The notes under the pieces: model-generated
What the model saw: only the letters and a program-made list of their open reading frames with translations
Databases searched by the model: none
What the model was told of the DNA's origin: nothing
From: an uncultured Winogradskyella sp.
Lineage (GTDB): Bacteria > Bacteroidota > Bacteroidia > Flavobacteriales > Flavobacteriaceae
Direction: 5' to 3'
DNA length: 54,616 bases
Assembly (NCBI RefSeq): GCF_937958655.1
Contig: NZ_CALGNH010000011.1
Span: 1-54,616 of the forward strand
Shown: piece by piece, positions 19,050 to 28,224 of the stretch
Layout of the letters: each line of letters starts with the position of its first letter
How positions within the stretch are numbered: position 1 is the first letter of the stretch
Position numbers and translations under genes: made by a program

Positions 19050-19643
19050 ATGCAAACAAAGCTTTTAGATTACATTCCTAGTGAAGCACATGCTCAGGTA
19101 GAAGCCTTATTGAGCCAAACCAATATCGTTGTTAAAGTAAAAAAAGAACGTAAAACCAAACATGGAGATTATAGGCCTTTACCAAATGGTAAACACCAAA
19201 TTACTGTAAATGGAAACCTGAATCCGTATCGTTTTTTAATTACATTAGTCCACGAGATAGCTCATTTTAAAGCTTTTGATACCTATGGACGTTTTATAAA
19301 ACCGCATGGAAAGGAGTGGAAACACACCTTTCAGTATTTAATGTTACCTTTTTTAAGACCAGAAGTTTTTCCTGTAGACTTATTACCACTTTTGGCAAAG
19401 CATTTTAAGAATCCAAAAGCATCGAGCGATACAGACGCGACACTCGCCTTAGCTTTAAAGCAATTCGACGAACCTAACAATAAAAATTACGTATTTGAAG
19501 TAAATTTTAACCAAAGATTTAAGCTTTATAATAATAGAGTTTTTATTCGTGGAAATAAAAGAAGAAAACGCTTCGAATGTGTTGAAGAAAACACAGGAAA
19601 GATTTACCTTTTCAACCCAAATGCCGAAGTAGAAATATTATAA
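19050..19643 (+). CDS. SprT-like zinc-binding domain protein
   Basis: A 197-residue protein with the SprT-like metalloprotease signature VHEIAHFKAF (HExxH) around residue 70, followed by KPHGKEWKHTF where SprT proteins have their third metal ligand. The C-terminal half is basic (RGNKRRKRFECVEEN) and lacks the usual four-cysteine zinc ribbon. Bacterial members have no settled function; the relation to SPRTN DNA-protein crosslink proteases is by domain only. The next gene begins one base after the stop, so it is co-transcribed with the guanylyltransferase. Confidence 0.85.
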   Translation: MQTKLLDYIPSEAHAQVEALLSQTNIVVKVKKERKTKHGDYRPLPNGKHQITVNGNLNPYRFLITLVHEIAHFKAFDTYGRFIKPHGKEWKHTFQYLMLPFLRPEVFPVDLLPLLAKHFKNPKASSDTDATLALALKQFDEPNNKNYVFEVNFNQRFKLYNNRVFIRGNKRRKRFECVEENTGKIYLFNPNAEVEIL

Positions 19644-19644
19644 A

Positions 19645-20730
19645 ATGAAAAACAAAAATTATTATGCCATACTAATGGCAGGAGGAGTAGGGTCACGGTT
19701 TTGGCCAGTAAGTACGCAGAGCTATCCAAAACAGTTTCATGATATGTTAGGAACTGGTGAAACCTTAATACAGAAAACATTTAAGCGTTTAACAAATCTT
19801 ATTCCAGAAGAAAATATTTTTATTTTAACTAACGAACGTTATAATAATTTGGTATTTGAGCAATTACCTACGCTTACAAAGCGCCAGGTAGTTTTAGAGC
19901 CTACAATGCGCAACACAGCACCATGTATTTTATATGCCTCTTTAAAAATTCAAAAAGAAAATAAAGATGCACTGATGATAGTAGCACCTAGTGATCATTG
20001 GATTGAAGATGAACAAGCGTTTTCAAATAATGTAAAAACTGCTTTTGATTATTGCACCTCTAGCGATGCGCTAATGACCTTGGGTATAACACCAACATTT
20101 CCAAATACGGGTTATGGATATATTGAATTTGATAAAGAAGAGTCGTTGAGCGAACTACAAGTGAAATCTGTTAAACAATTCCGTGAAAAGCCAGATTATG
20201 AGACCGCTAAATCTTTTATAGATCAAGGTAATTTTTTATGGAATGCAGGCATTTTTATGTGGAGTGTAGCTTCGGTTATTTCAGCCTTTAAAAGAAATCA
20301 GCCAGAATTATATAAACTGTTTGAGTGTGGTTATAATGTTTATAATACGGAATTTGAAGACGACTTTATTAGAGATAATTATGGCAAGTCAGAAAATATT
20401 TCTGTAGACTATGCTTTAATGGAAAAGAGTGATAATGTGTACGTCATTTCTGCAACTTTTGATTGGAATGATCTTGGCACTTGGGGAAGTCTTTATGATA
20501 AATTGGATAAAGATGGCCATAACAATGCCATTTTAGAAGCTAAAAGCCTAGCTGAAAATGCTGAAGGAAACATCGTTAGAGCGCCAAAAGATAAACTCGT
20601 TGTTATTGATGGTTTAAATAATTATATTATTGTAGATCATAGAAATACACTTTTAATTTATCCTAAGGATAAGGAACAAGATATTAAGCAAATACAACAA
20701 CGCATAAAAAAAAAATACGGTGATTTGTAA
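19645..20730 (+). CDS. manC: Mannose-1-phosphate guanylyltransferase
   Basis: The enzyme makes GDP-mannose from mannose-1-phosphate and GTP for polysaccharide or glycoprotein synthesis. The 361-residue protein has the nucleotidyltransferase signature MAGGVGSRFWPVS...PKQF at its N-terminus. VVLEPTMRNTAPC, the metal-site APSDHWI, FREKPDYETA, LWNAGIFMWS and the hexose-phosphate segment FDWNDLGTWGSLY follow. It lacks the C-terminal isomerase domain of type II bifunctional ManC, so it is the single-function form. Confidence 0.93.
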   Translation: MKNKNYYAILMAGGVGSRFWPVSTQSYPKQFHDMLGTGETLIQKTFKRLTNLIPEENIFILTNERYNNLVFEQLPTLTKRQVVLEPTMRNTAPCILYASLKIQKENKDALMIVAPSDHWIEDEQAFSNNVKTAFDYCTSSDALMTLGITPTFPNTGYGYIEFDKEESLSELQVKSVKQFREKPDYETAKSFIDQGNFLWNAGIFMWSVASVISAFKRNQPELYKLFECGYNVYNTEFEDDFIRDNYGKSENISVDYALMEKSDNVYVISATFDWNDLGTWGSLYDKLDKDGHNNAILEAKSLAENAEGNIVRAPKDKLVVIDGLNNYIIVDHRNTLLIYPKDKEQDIKQIQQRIKKKYGDL

Positions 20731-20802
20731 TATCACCCTTAGCTCAATTAAAAAATAAGACGTTTTTATTTTTTATATTAGGCTTACTATTAAACTTTAG
20801 CA

Positions 20803-22326
20803 ATGGAAGAAAGCAAATTTAATTTCTCTGATGAAGATCAGTCACAGAAGACTAACGAAATGAATAAAGAGGCGGCTGTTGAAGAAAAAAAGCAAGCCGT
20901 AAAAAAAGATGCACAAGGTCTTTTTGCAAGTATTTCTACCTTTCTTAGTGAGCTTTTAGATTTTAGAGACGATACAGACCGAGATGCTACAATTGCCGCA
21001 ATAAAGGCCGATATTTCTTTTAAAGGAGCCACGGCTTGGATTTTGGTTTGTTCCATCATGGTGGCTTCAGTTGGTCTAAATGCAGATTCTACAGCTGTTG
21101 TTATAGGTGCCATGTTAATCTCACCATTAATGGGACCTATTTTAGGTATAGGAATGTCTATAGCACTAAATGATATTGATACGTTAAAGAAGTCTCTAAT
21201 TAACCTTGCAATAATGATTGTGCTTAGTTTATTAACGGCATTTTTATTTTTTAGGATTTTTCCAACTGCCGAAATTATTACCGGTGAATTAGCAGGGCGT
21301 ACAAAACCAGATATCAGAGATGTACTCATTGCCTTTTTTGGAGGTTTGGCATTAATTATAGCAAGAACAAAAAAAGGAACTATTGCGTCTGTAATTTTTG
21401 GTGTTGCTATAGCAACAGCATTAATGCCACCCTTATGTACCGCAGGATATGGTCTTGCTAATGGTGTGCGTGGTATAGAAGGTGGTTTTGATAACTTCCT
21501 AGGTGCCATGAATTTATTTACCATAAATACAATATTTATTGCTTTGGCCACTTTTATAGTATTGAAACTTTTACGTTTTCCAATGCTAAAATATGCCAAT
21601 TCAAAAAAGCGAAGACGCATTGCGCAATTAGCCTCGTTAATTGCTATTATCGTTATGATTTGGCCAACGGTGAGCTTCGTTAACTTTATTACAGATACCC
21701 GTGTTAAAGCAGACTTTAATGCTTTTATTAAAAATGATATTAATAGTAATCCAAACCTTTGGTACCAAGAACGCGATGAAGATCTAGATGCAGTTCATAA
21801 AATTATTAATTTACATTTTAACGGTGATGTGAGCGATGAAATGATTTCTGCTTTAGAAAACAATAAAAAGAAATATAAAAATATTAAAGATTTTGAACTC
21901 ATAATTAATGCCAATAAAACGAGAAGTGCAGATATGTTAAACGCATCTTTAAATAGAGCTTACGCAGATTTAGATCAAAAGGATATTGTTATTAAAAGTC
22001 TTCAAGACCAAATTAGTAAGTTGGAGCTAAAGGTAACGGATCTCAATAAGGTTCTAGAGTCTAATGCTACAGACAATAACAATAACTCTGTGTCTTTTAC
22101 AATGCTTTCTAAAGACGTAAAGATTCGATTTAATGAATTAGAAGCATTTGGTTATGCCAAGTTTTTAGAGTCTAAAGATTTTGTTACTATAGATACTGTA
22201 GATGTAGCTAATGTAAGATGGAAATTAGATTTAAATGATAGCCTTGTATTAGATCGAGAGAAAAAACTACAACTTTGGTTAAAAAACGAGTTAAAAGTAG
22301 ATACCGTTTATATAAGAAGGCACTAA
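20803..22326 (+). CDS. DUF389 multi-pass membrane protein
   Basis: A 507-residue membrane protein. After an acidic, Lys-rich N-terminal 60 residues comes the DUF389 core: GATAWILVCSIMVASVGLN, DSTAVVIGAMLISPLMGPI and GIGMSIALND are typical of the family, with six to seven hydrophobic segments to about residue 300. The C-terminal 200 residues are soluble and contain a coiled-coil stretch (IKSLQDQISKLELKVTDLN). The family function is not established. It stands alone, convergent with the Mla-like pair, whose end it meets with no gap. Confidence 0.9.
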   Translation: MEESKFNFSDEDQSQKTNEMNKEAAVEEKKQAVKKDAQGLFASISTFLSELLDFRDDTDRDATIAAIKADISFKGATAWILVCSIMVASVGLNADSTAVVIGAMLISPLMGPILGIGMSIALNDIDTLKKSLINLAIMIVLSLLTAFLFFRIFPTAEIITGELAGRTKPDIRDVLIAFFGGLALIIARTKKGTIASVIFGVAIATALMPPLCTAGYGLANGVRGIEGGFDNFLGAMNLFTINTIFIALATFIVLKLLRFPMLKYANSKKRRRIAQLASLIAIIVMIWPTVSFVNFITDTRVKADFNAFIKNDINSNPNLWYQERDEDLDAVHKIINLHFNGDVSDEMISALENNKKKYKNIKDFELIINANKTRSADMLNASLNRAYADLDQKDIVIKSLQDQISKLELKVTDLNKVLESNATDNNNNSVSFTMLSKDVKIRFNELEAFGYAKFLESKDFVTIDTVDVANVRWKLDLNDSLVLDREKKLQLWLKNELKVDTVYIRRH

Positions 22327-23094
22327 TTATTGATTCTCATTTAAATACATTTTTCGAACTTTTTTAAACAGTTCAGAAGAGTATACAAAATTTGTAACAG
22401 CTTCGTTATCGGTTCTAAAAATGGTCTCTTTTGTGCCTTCCCATGCTTTTAAGCCATCTTTGAGAAAGACAATTTTTTCGCCAATTTCCATAACAGAATT
22501 CATGTCATGAGAATTGATTACTGTAGTTATTTGGTATTCATCTGTAATTTCTTGGATGAGGTTATCAATAACAATAGCCGTTTTAGGATCTAAACCAGAG
22601 TTAGGCTCATCACAAAACAAATATTTTGGATTATTAACAATTGCTCTTGCGATAGCAACTCGTTTCTGCATGCCTCCAGAAGCTTCACTTGGCATTTTGT
22701 GATGGGCACTATCTAAATTAACACGTTTAAGTACAAGATCTACACGATCTTCCATCTCACTTTTACTCTGTTTGGTGAACATTCGTAACGGAAACATAAT
22801 ATTTTCAGCAATGGTCATAGAGTCAAACAGAGCACTGCCTTGAAAAACCATTCCTATTTCTGATCTAAGTGATGTCTTTTCATCCCTAGTTAGATTTTTA
22901 AAAATTTTTCCTTCATAAGAAATTGAACCACCTTCGTAATCAAAAAGACCTAATAAACATTTTAGAAAGACAGTTTTACCAGATCCACTTTGACCTATAA
23001 TTAAATTGGTTTTTCCTTTTTTGAAAGCCGTGGAAATTCCTTTAAGAATTTTAGTTTCACCAAACGATTTATGTAGATCTTTTACCTCAATCAT
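22327..23094 (-). CDS. mlaF: ABC transporter ATPase, MlaF-like
   Basis: The ATPase of an MlaFE-type phospholipid transporter that keeps the outer membrane asymmetric. The 255-residue protein has every ATPase motif intact: Walker A GQSGSGKT, signature SGGMQKR, Walker B YLFCDEPNSGLD and H-loop INSHDM. The combination SGGMQKRVAIARA is typical of MlaF. It overlaps mlaE by one base. The MlaD/MCE substrate-binding partner is not in the window. Confidence 0.9.
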   Translation of the reverse strand: MIEVKDLHKSFGETKILKGISTAFKKGKTNLIIGQSGSGKTVFLKCLLGLFDYEGGSISYEGKIFKNLTRDEKTSLRSEIGMVFQGSALFDSMTIAENIMFPLRMFTKQSKSEMEDRVDLVLKRVNLDSAHHKMPSEASGGMQKRVAIARAIVNNPKYLFCDEPNSGLDPKTAIVIDNLIQEITDEYQITTVINSHDMNSVMEIGEKIVFLKDGLKAWEGTKETIFRTDNEAVTNFVYSSELFKKVRKMYLNENQ

Positions 23095-23831
23095 TAGCCC
23101 AAAAGTAAACTAGTTAATAAGAAGTTTATTAATATAATAACCACACTGGTCCAAACAAACGATGTTGTACTGGCTTTACCAACCTCTAAAGCGCCACCCT
23201 TCATAAAATAACCGTAAAACGAAGGAATAGTGGCCAAAATAAATGCAAACACTAAGGTTTTAATAAAGGCATATATCATATGAAACACAATAAAATCGGT
23301 TTGCACGCCTTCAATATAATCTTCTAAACTGCCGTAGCCACCATATACGCAGGCTGCTAAACCGCCTAATATACCCAAAAACATAGCAATAGAAATTACA
23401 AAAGGGTATAAGGTTAAGGCTATAAATTTGGGAAAAACCAGATAATTAATGGCATTAATACCCATCACTTCTAGCGCATCAATTTGCTCAGTAACGCGCA
23501 TTGTTCCTATACTAGACGTAATAAATGAACCCACTTTACCAGCCATAATTATAGAAATAAAGGTTGGTGCAAATTCTAAAATAATGGATTGGCGAGTTGC
23601 AAAACCCACAAGATATTTAGGGATTAAAGGGTTGTCAATGTTTAATGACGTTTGTATGGCCACAACACCTCCAACAAAAAATGCAATAAAAGAAACAATG
23701 CCTAAAGACCCAATAATAAGATCTTCAATATCTTTTAGGATTAGTGTTTTAAGCACAGACCATTTTGTTGGTCTGCGGAACATATCCTTAATCATTATAA
23801 AGTAGGTGCCAATATTATGAAGGTACTTCAT
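23094..23831 (-). CDS. mlaE: ABC transporter permease, MlaE-like
   Basis: A 245-residue permease of the MlaE/YrbE family with about five hydrophobic segments. It carries the family patterns GVVAIQTSLN, EFAPTFISIIMAGKVGS, GTMRVTEQIDALEVMGI and NYLVFPKF. It should pair with the MlaF-like ATPase encoded directly downstream to move phospholipids between the membranes. It is divergent from the PafA-like gene, with 106 bases between them. Confidence 0.92.
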   Translation of the reverse strand: MKYLHNIGTYFIMIKDMFRRPTKWSVLKTLILKDIEDLIIGSLGIVSFIAFFVGGVVAIQTSLNIDNPLIPKYLVGFATRQSIILEFAPTFISIIMAGKVGSFITSSIGTMRVTEQIDALEVMGINAINYLVFPKFIALTLYPFVISIAMFLGILGGLAACVYGGYGSLEDYIEGVQTDFIVFHMIYAFIKTLVFAFILATIPSFYGYFMKGGALEVGKASTTSFVWTSVVIILINFLLTSLLLG

Positions 23832-23904
23832 ACAAGTTTTCTTAATGCTAAAGTATGAAAAAAGATGAGTTAATTAATGTTAATTTAAGATAAGCGAAAA
23901 GCTG

Positions 23905-23912
23905 TATTTTTG
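23905..23912 (+). promoter_or_regulatory. -7 element upstream of the PafA-like phosphatase
   Basis: TATTTTTG (TAnnTTTG type) ends 25 bases before the ATG at 23938, in the divergent region with mlaE. No clear -33 TTG is visible. Confidence 0.4.
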
Positions 23913-23937
23913 AATATCGAAATTTCTTGTATTTATA

Positions 23938-25593
23938 ATGAAAAAAATAGTCATTTTTATAAGCATATTAGCCTTAGTTTACTCATGTGGTTCTCAAGAA
24001 ACGCCAATGGCTGAACGTAATTTAGAATTAACATCAAAACCAAAGCTGGTTGTAGGTATTGTTGTAGATCAAATGCGTTACGATTATTTAACGCGCTTTG
24101 CGTCTAAGTTTGGTGAAGGTGGTTTTAAACGCATGATGCGTGAAGGATTTAATTGCAAAAACAATCATTTTAATTATGTGCCAACCTATACAGGTCCTGG
24201 TCATGCTTCAGTATATACTGGTACTACACCAAAATACCATGGTATTATTTCAAATTATTGGTATGATAAAACACTAAAAGAAACCGTGTATTGTGCCTCA
24301 GACACTAATGTTGAATCTGTTGGTACCAATAGTGATGCAGGTAAAATGTCTCCACGTAGAATGTTAACAACAACTTTTGCGGATGAGAATAGGCTGTTTA
24401 CACAAATGCGAGGAAAAACTATAGGTATAGCTATAAAAGATAGAGGTGCTATTTTAACAGCGGGTCATACAGCAAATGGCGCGTATTGGTTTTATGGTAA
24501 GGATGAAGGGGCTTGGATAACAAGTACATTTTACAGAGATGATCTTCCAAAATGGGTTAAGGATTTTAATACATCTAACACTGCAGCGTCGTATTTAAAA
24601 GTTTGGGATACCTATCAACCTATTGAAACGTACACAGAAAGTGGTAGTGATTTAAATAATTTTGAAGCTGGTTTTAAAGGGAAAGACACAGCCACATTTC
24701 CTTATGATTTAAAAGCTTTAGAAAAAGAAAATAATGGTTTCGATATTCTAAAAGCAACAGCCTACGGAAATAGTTTAACTGTAGATTTTGCCATTGCTGC
24801 TATAGATGGTGAACCCTTAGGCACTAATGAAGCAACAGATATGTTAGCCGTAAGTTTTTCGAGTACGGATTATGTAGGGCATAATTTTGGGGTAAACTCT
24901 AAAGAGATACAAGACACCTATATAAGATTAGACCGTGATTTAGAGCGGTTTTTTAATCATTTAGATAAAACTGTGGGAAAAGGTAGATACACGGTCTTTT
25001 TAACCGCAGATCATGGAGCTGTTGAGGTACCTGCATATTTACAATCGGTAAATATTCCTGCTGGGTATTTAGACTATAATGAGAGAAAAGCGCGCTTTAC
25101 AACATTTTTAGAAGCGACGTATGGCACTAATGCTATTGTTGAAAATGTGAGTAATAATCAGATCTTTATTAATAAAACTAAACTCAAAGAATTAAACTTA
25201 AATATTCATGAGGTAGAACAAGCACTTGTTGACGAGCAAATTAGTTATCCCAATATAGCAAAGGTCTATACAGCAACAGCCATGAATAGTACTAATTTTA
25301 CAACAGGAATAGAAGCCTTGTTGCAAAATGGCTTTAACCAAAAACGTTCTGGCGATGTTATTGTTGTAGATGATATAGCACATATTGCCTATAGTAAAAC
25401 AGGATCTACACATGGTAGTGGATTAAATTACGATACCCATGTGCCTTTATTGTTTTTTGGAGCTGGCATACAAAAGGGAGAAACACATACCAAAACTGTA
25501 ATCCCAGATATTGCACCAACAATTTCTGCCCTTTTGGGTATTAGTTTTCCTAATGGAGCAACAGGTGATGTTTTGGAGTTTGTAATTGATTAA
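23938..25593 (+). CDS. pafA: PafA-like alkaline phosphatase lipoprotein
   Basis: A 551-residue phosphatase of the alkaline phosphatase superfamily, resembling the phosphate-irrepressible PafA of Flavobacteriia. A lipoprotein signal (MKKIVIFISILALVYSC) places it in the periplasm or outer membrane. Visible metal and nucleophile motifs are VVDQMRYDY (Asp), TYTGPGHASVYTG (nucleophilic Thr), FSSTDYVGHNFG (Asp, His), FLTADHGAV (Asp-His) and YDTHVPLLFFG (His). It would release phosphate from organic monoesters outside the cytoplasm. A nuclease follows after 8 bases, so the pair may scavenge phosphate from nucleic acids; that link is inference. Confidence 0.9.
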   Translation: MKKIVIFISILALVYSCGSQETPMAERNLELTSKPKLVVGIVVDQMRYDYLTRFASKFGEGGFKRMMREGFNCKNNHFNYVPTYTGPGHASVYTGTTPKYHGIISNYWYDKTLKETVYCASDTNVESVGTNSDAGKMSPRRMLTTTFADENRLFTQMRGKTIGIAIKDRGAILTAGHTANGAYWFYGKDEGAWITSTFYRDDLPKWVKDFNTSNTAASYLKVWDTYQPIETYTESGSDLNNFEAGFKGKDTATFPYDLKALEKENNGFDILKATAYGNSLTVDFAIAAIDGEPLGTNEATDMLAVSFSSTDYVGHNFGVNSKEIQDTYIRLDRDLERFFNHLDKTVGKGRYTVFLTADHGAVEVPAYLQSVNIPAGYLDYNERKARFTTFLEATYGTNAIVENVSNNQIFINKTKLKELNLNIHEVEQALVDEQISYPNIAKVYTATAMNSTNFTTGIEALLQNGFNQKRSGDVIVVDDIAHIAYSKTGSTHGSGLNYDTHVPLLFFGAGIQKGETHTKTVIPDIAPTISALLGISFPNGATGDVLEFVID

Positions 25594-25601
25594 GATTTAT
25601 T

Positions 25602-26408
25602 TTGAATAAAAAACAACTATATTCATTTATTGCCATTATTATTTTGGTGACTATTTATGTTTTTGAACATTACATAGATTCAGAAAAAGAGTCAGCAATT
25701 GTTGAAGAAGGCAAACTACCTAAGATAGAAACCAACGAATATTTTTTACCCAGTAGTACAACTGGTCAGGTCGTACATCATCAAAACTATTCGTTATCGT
25801 ATAATGAACCTTACGAACAAGCAGAATGGGTAGCTTATGAGCTCAAAGCCAAGCATTTAAGTTCAGTAAACCACAAAAGACCATATTTTAGAGTTGATGA
25901 AAGCGTAAAAAGTGGAGCTGCACATTGGCGAAACTATAAGCAATCTGGTTATGATCGAGGCCATCTTTGTCCTGCAGGCGACAGAAGGTTTAGTAAAGCA
26001 GCACATGACGAAACCTTTTTAACTAGTAATATTAGTCCTCAAGAACATCAATTTAACTCTGGTATTTGGAATAGATTAGAACAAAAAGTGAGGTATTGGG
26101 CCAAAAAATACGATGGTGTTTTTGTGGTTACAGGTGGAATCTTAAAAGATGGATTAAAAACCATAGGTGAAGAGGGTGTTGCCGTGCCAAATCAGTTTTA
26201 TAAAATTGTGTTAGATAATACCAACGGAAAACCAAAAGTATTGGCGTTTTTATTGAGTCATAAAGACTCAGATTTACCATTATATAGGTTTGTTGTATCT
26301 GTTGATGAAATTGAAAAGTTAACAGGTATAGATTTCTTCCCAGAGTTAGATGACGCTAATGAAAATAAAATTGAAGCCTCAAGTAGTTACAAAAGTTGGG
26401 CATTCTAG
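25602..26408 (+). CDS. DNA/RNA non-specific endonuclease, membrane-anchored
   Basis: A 268-residue nuclease of the NUC1/Serratia type. It has the catalytic DRGHLCPAGDRR (His in DRGH) and LTSNISPQEHQFNSGIWNRLE, which contains the metal-binding Asn. The N-terminus is one hydrophobic segment (LYSFIAIIILVTIYVFEHYI), so it is exported or anchored facing outwards. The start is a TTG; there is no ATG before the hydrophobic segment. It lies 8 bases after the phosphatase and should be co-transcribed with it. Confidence 0.9.
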   Translation: MNKKQLYSFIAIIILVTIYVFEHYIDSEKESAIVEEGKLPKIETNEYFLPSSTTGQVVHHQNYSLSYNEPYEQAEWVAYELKAKHLSSVNHKRPYFRVDESVKSGAAHWRNYKQSGYDRGHLCPAGDRRFSKAAHDETFLTSNISPQEHQFNSGIWNRLEQKVRYWAKKYDGVFVVTGGILKDGLKTIGEEGVAVPNQFYKIVLDNTNGKPKVLAFLLSHKDSDLPLYRFVVSVDEIEKLTGIDFFPELDDANENKIEASSSYKSWAF

Positions 26409-26461
26409 GAATTTAGTTTATACCCAATGTAATGAATTATAAGCATCATCTTGCAGTAAGT

Positions 26462-27313
26462 TTATTTTATGAATTTTGATTTTATCCCCTTCCACCGAAA
26501 ACCTCTAATAAATTTGCCTTCGTCTTTAGAAACTAAAAAATCTATTTTTTTTCCTCTCGCCCTAAAATAACCACTCAAATAATCTCTAAATAACCTGAGA
26601 TTCTTTTTTTTATAGGCCAATTTTAAAGCTGAAATCAGCGTAATCCAAAACCCACAACGCATTTTGTACATGGCCTCACCTTGCAAGTATTTTGAGGCCT
26701 TGTTATAAGATTGGCCAGTTGGTTTTAGATGTTTTACATGGAGCGATTCGTCAGTAAAAATTTGCCAACCGTGGTACTTGGCTAAAAGTTCATCTACCGT
26801 GTCCCAACCCATTGATGGTTTGAGTTGCCCAATTTGTAGAAAGCATTCTTTTCTATAGGCTTTTAGTGCACCTCTTATATGATCTTTGTTGGTTAAGTTT
26901 TCTAAAACCCATTGTCCATTTTTTTCAATATAACAGAAACCAGAGACCATACCGAGTTTTACATTGTTTTTGTAATGTGCTGCAATAGATTCCAAATAGT
27001 TATTTGGAAAAATAAGATCGGCATCAAACTTACACATAACCTCATAGTTATCATCTAAAGTTTTTAGACCTTTATTGAATGCATTAATTATTTTAGAACC
27101 AGGTAGGTGTTGGTCTGAGGAGGTTGTATTAACTAGTGTAATCCAGCTGTGTTTTGATGTAAAGGCTTTAACTATTTTTTGAGTTTGGTCTGTAGAATTA
27201 TCATTGACTACTACCAATTGCCTTGGGAGAAGCGTTTGCTCAACTAATGATTGAAGAGTTTTACCTATATAACTTTCTTCGTTGTGGGCTGGTATGATGA
27301 TGTAGAAATTCAT
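26462..27313 (-). CDS. Family 2 glycosyltransferase
   Basis: A 283-residue GT-A-type transferase. The N-terminus FYIIIPAHNEESYIGKTLQSL and VVVNDNSTDQTQ are the nucleotide-sugar binding part, and FDADLIFP is the DxD-like metal site. A WDTVDELLAKYHGW motif sits where GT2 enzymes have ED-type catalytic acids. Donor and acceptor are unknown. It is last of three minus-strand genes, three bases after the FkbM methyltransferase. Confidence 0.88.
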   Translation of the reverse strand: MNFYIIIPAHNEESYIGKTLQSLVEQTLLPRQLVVVNDNSTDQTQKIVKAFTSKHSWITLVNTTSSDQHLPGSKIINAFNKGLKTLDDNYEVMCKFDADLIFPNNYLESIAAHYKNNVKLGMVSGFCYIEKNGQWVLENLTNKDHIRGALKAYRKECFLQIGQLKPSMGWDTVDELLAKYHGWQIFTDESLHVKHLKPTGQSYNKASKYLQGEAMYKMRCGFWITLISALKLAYKKKNLRLFRDYLSGYFRARGKKIDFLVSKDEGKFIRGFRWKGIKSKFIK

Positions 27314-27316
27314 AGT

Positions 27317-28213
27317 CTAAACTACAAATTCTTCTATTAAGTTGATTTTATTTTTTGGAACAAAAAAGCAATTCCTAACACCATTATCTTTTGTACGCTT
27401 AATAGTTTCAACCCTTGTTAGGCCGTTATTGGTATAATTGTAGAAAACGTAATCTAAATTTTTAAAATAGTCTTCTAATTCATTTTCAATAGTGCTAAAT
27501 AATGTTTCGCATATAACTATTGGTTGATACTTTCTAATAGTATTTAAACCAGAATTTAAAATGTCAATTTCCGTGCCTTCAGTATCAATTTTCATGAGAT
27601 CTATTGACGGTATATTTTGTTGTTTAACAAAATCATCTAATGTTTTTGCTTCAAGTTCATTTTTAACAAAATTTCTTGAAGTTTTCTTTGTGCCTGCATT
27701 TCCTTCTCCAGCTAGATTATACTTAAGATATTTGTATTTGAAGCTTTCAACTTCATAGAAATCAATTGCTCCATTGGTATCGGACAATGCCAAATCAACT
27801 GCTGTGATGTTGTGGGATAAGTTATTAAGAATTATGTTTTTATTTAGGTAGAACTTTGGGCCATGTGCAGGTTCAAATGCATAAACTCTCATATTTGGAT
27901 TAGATACTACTCCCAATAAAGCGTAATAGCCAATATTAGAACCAATATCTAAGAACGTATTTGTCTTTTTAGAAAGTTTTTCGAAAATATTTGAGTATTC
28001 AAAATTTTTATAACCGTTCCAAAAAAGAAGCTGTGTTAAGTAGCTGGTTTGGTTAGTAGCTAGTTTAATTATACCCGAATCTGTTTTTAGCTTTAAAATA
28101 CCTGAAGGAGGTAGCTTTATTTTTTTTGGAAGTAAAGTGTGCACGCTCCTATTTAAATTACGAAGTATGAAATTTAAATAGGAGTTGTAAATAATTTTGT
28201 AAAAATTTTGCAA
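27317..28213 (-). CDS. FkbM-family SAM-dependent methyltransferase
   Basis: A 298-residue methyltransferase. The SAM site is NTFLDIGSNIGYYALLGV, followed by VYAFEPAHGPKFYLNKN, and the FkbM signature IDLMKIDTEGTEIDILNSG lies near residue 205. FkbM enzymes O-methylate sugars, polyketides or glycans. With GT2 downstream and a KAS III-like gene upstream, glycan or glycolipid decoration is a fair guess, not shown. It is markedly AT-rich but in line with its neighbours. Confidence 0.87.
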   Translation of the reverse strand: MQNFYKIIYNSYLNFILRNLNRSVHTLLPKKIKLPPSGILKLKTDSGIIKLATNQTSYLTQLLFWNGYKNFEYSNIFEKLSKKTNTFLDIGSNIGYYALLGVVSNPNMRVYAFEPAHGPKFYLNKNIILNNLSHNITAVDLALSDTNGAIDFYEVESFKYKYLKYNLAGEGNAGTKKTSRNFVKNELEAKTLDDFVKQQNIPSIDLMKIDTEGTEIDILNSGLNTIRKYQPIVICETLFSTIENELEDYFKNLDYVFYNYTNNGLTRVETIKRTKDNGVRNCFFVPKNKINLIEEFVV

Positions 28214-28224
28214 AAAATGAATTG

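Noticed and set aside
20745-20775. AT hairpin after manC as a terminator
   Set aside because: The stem is only A-T pairs and in such AT-rich sequence is not distinguishable from chance.
20838-21620. Long minus-strand ORF opposite the DUF389 gene
   Set aside because: A shadow frame: the plus strand has a recognisable membrane family and the reverse product is unlike any protein.
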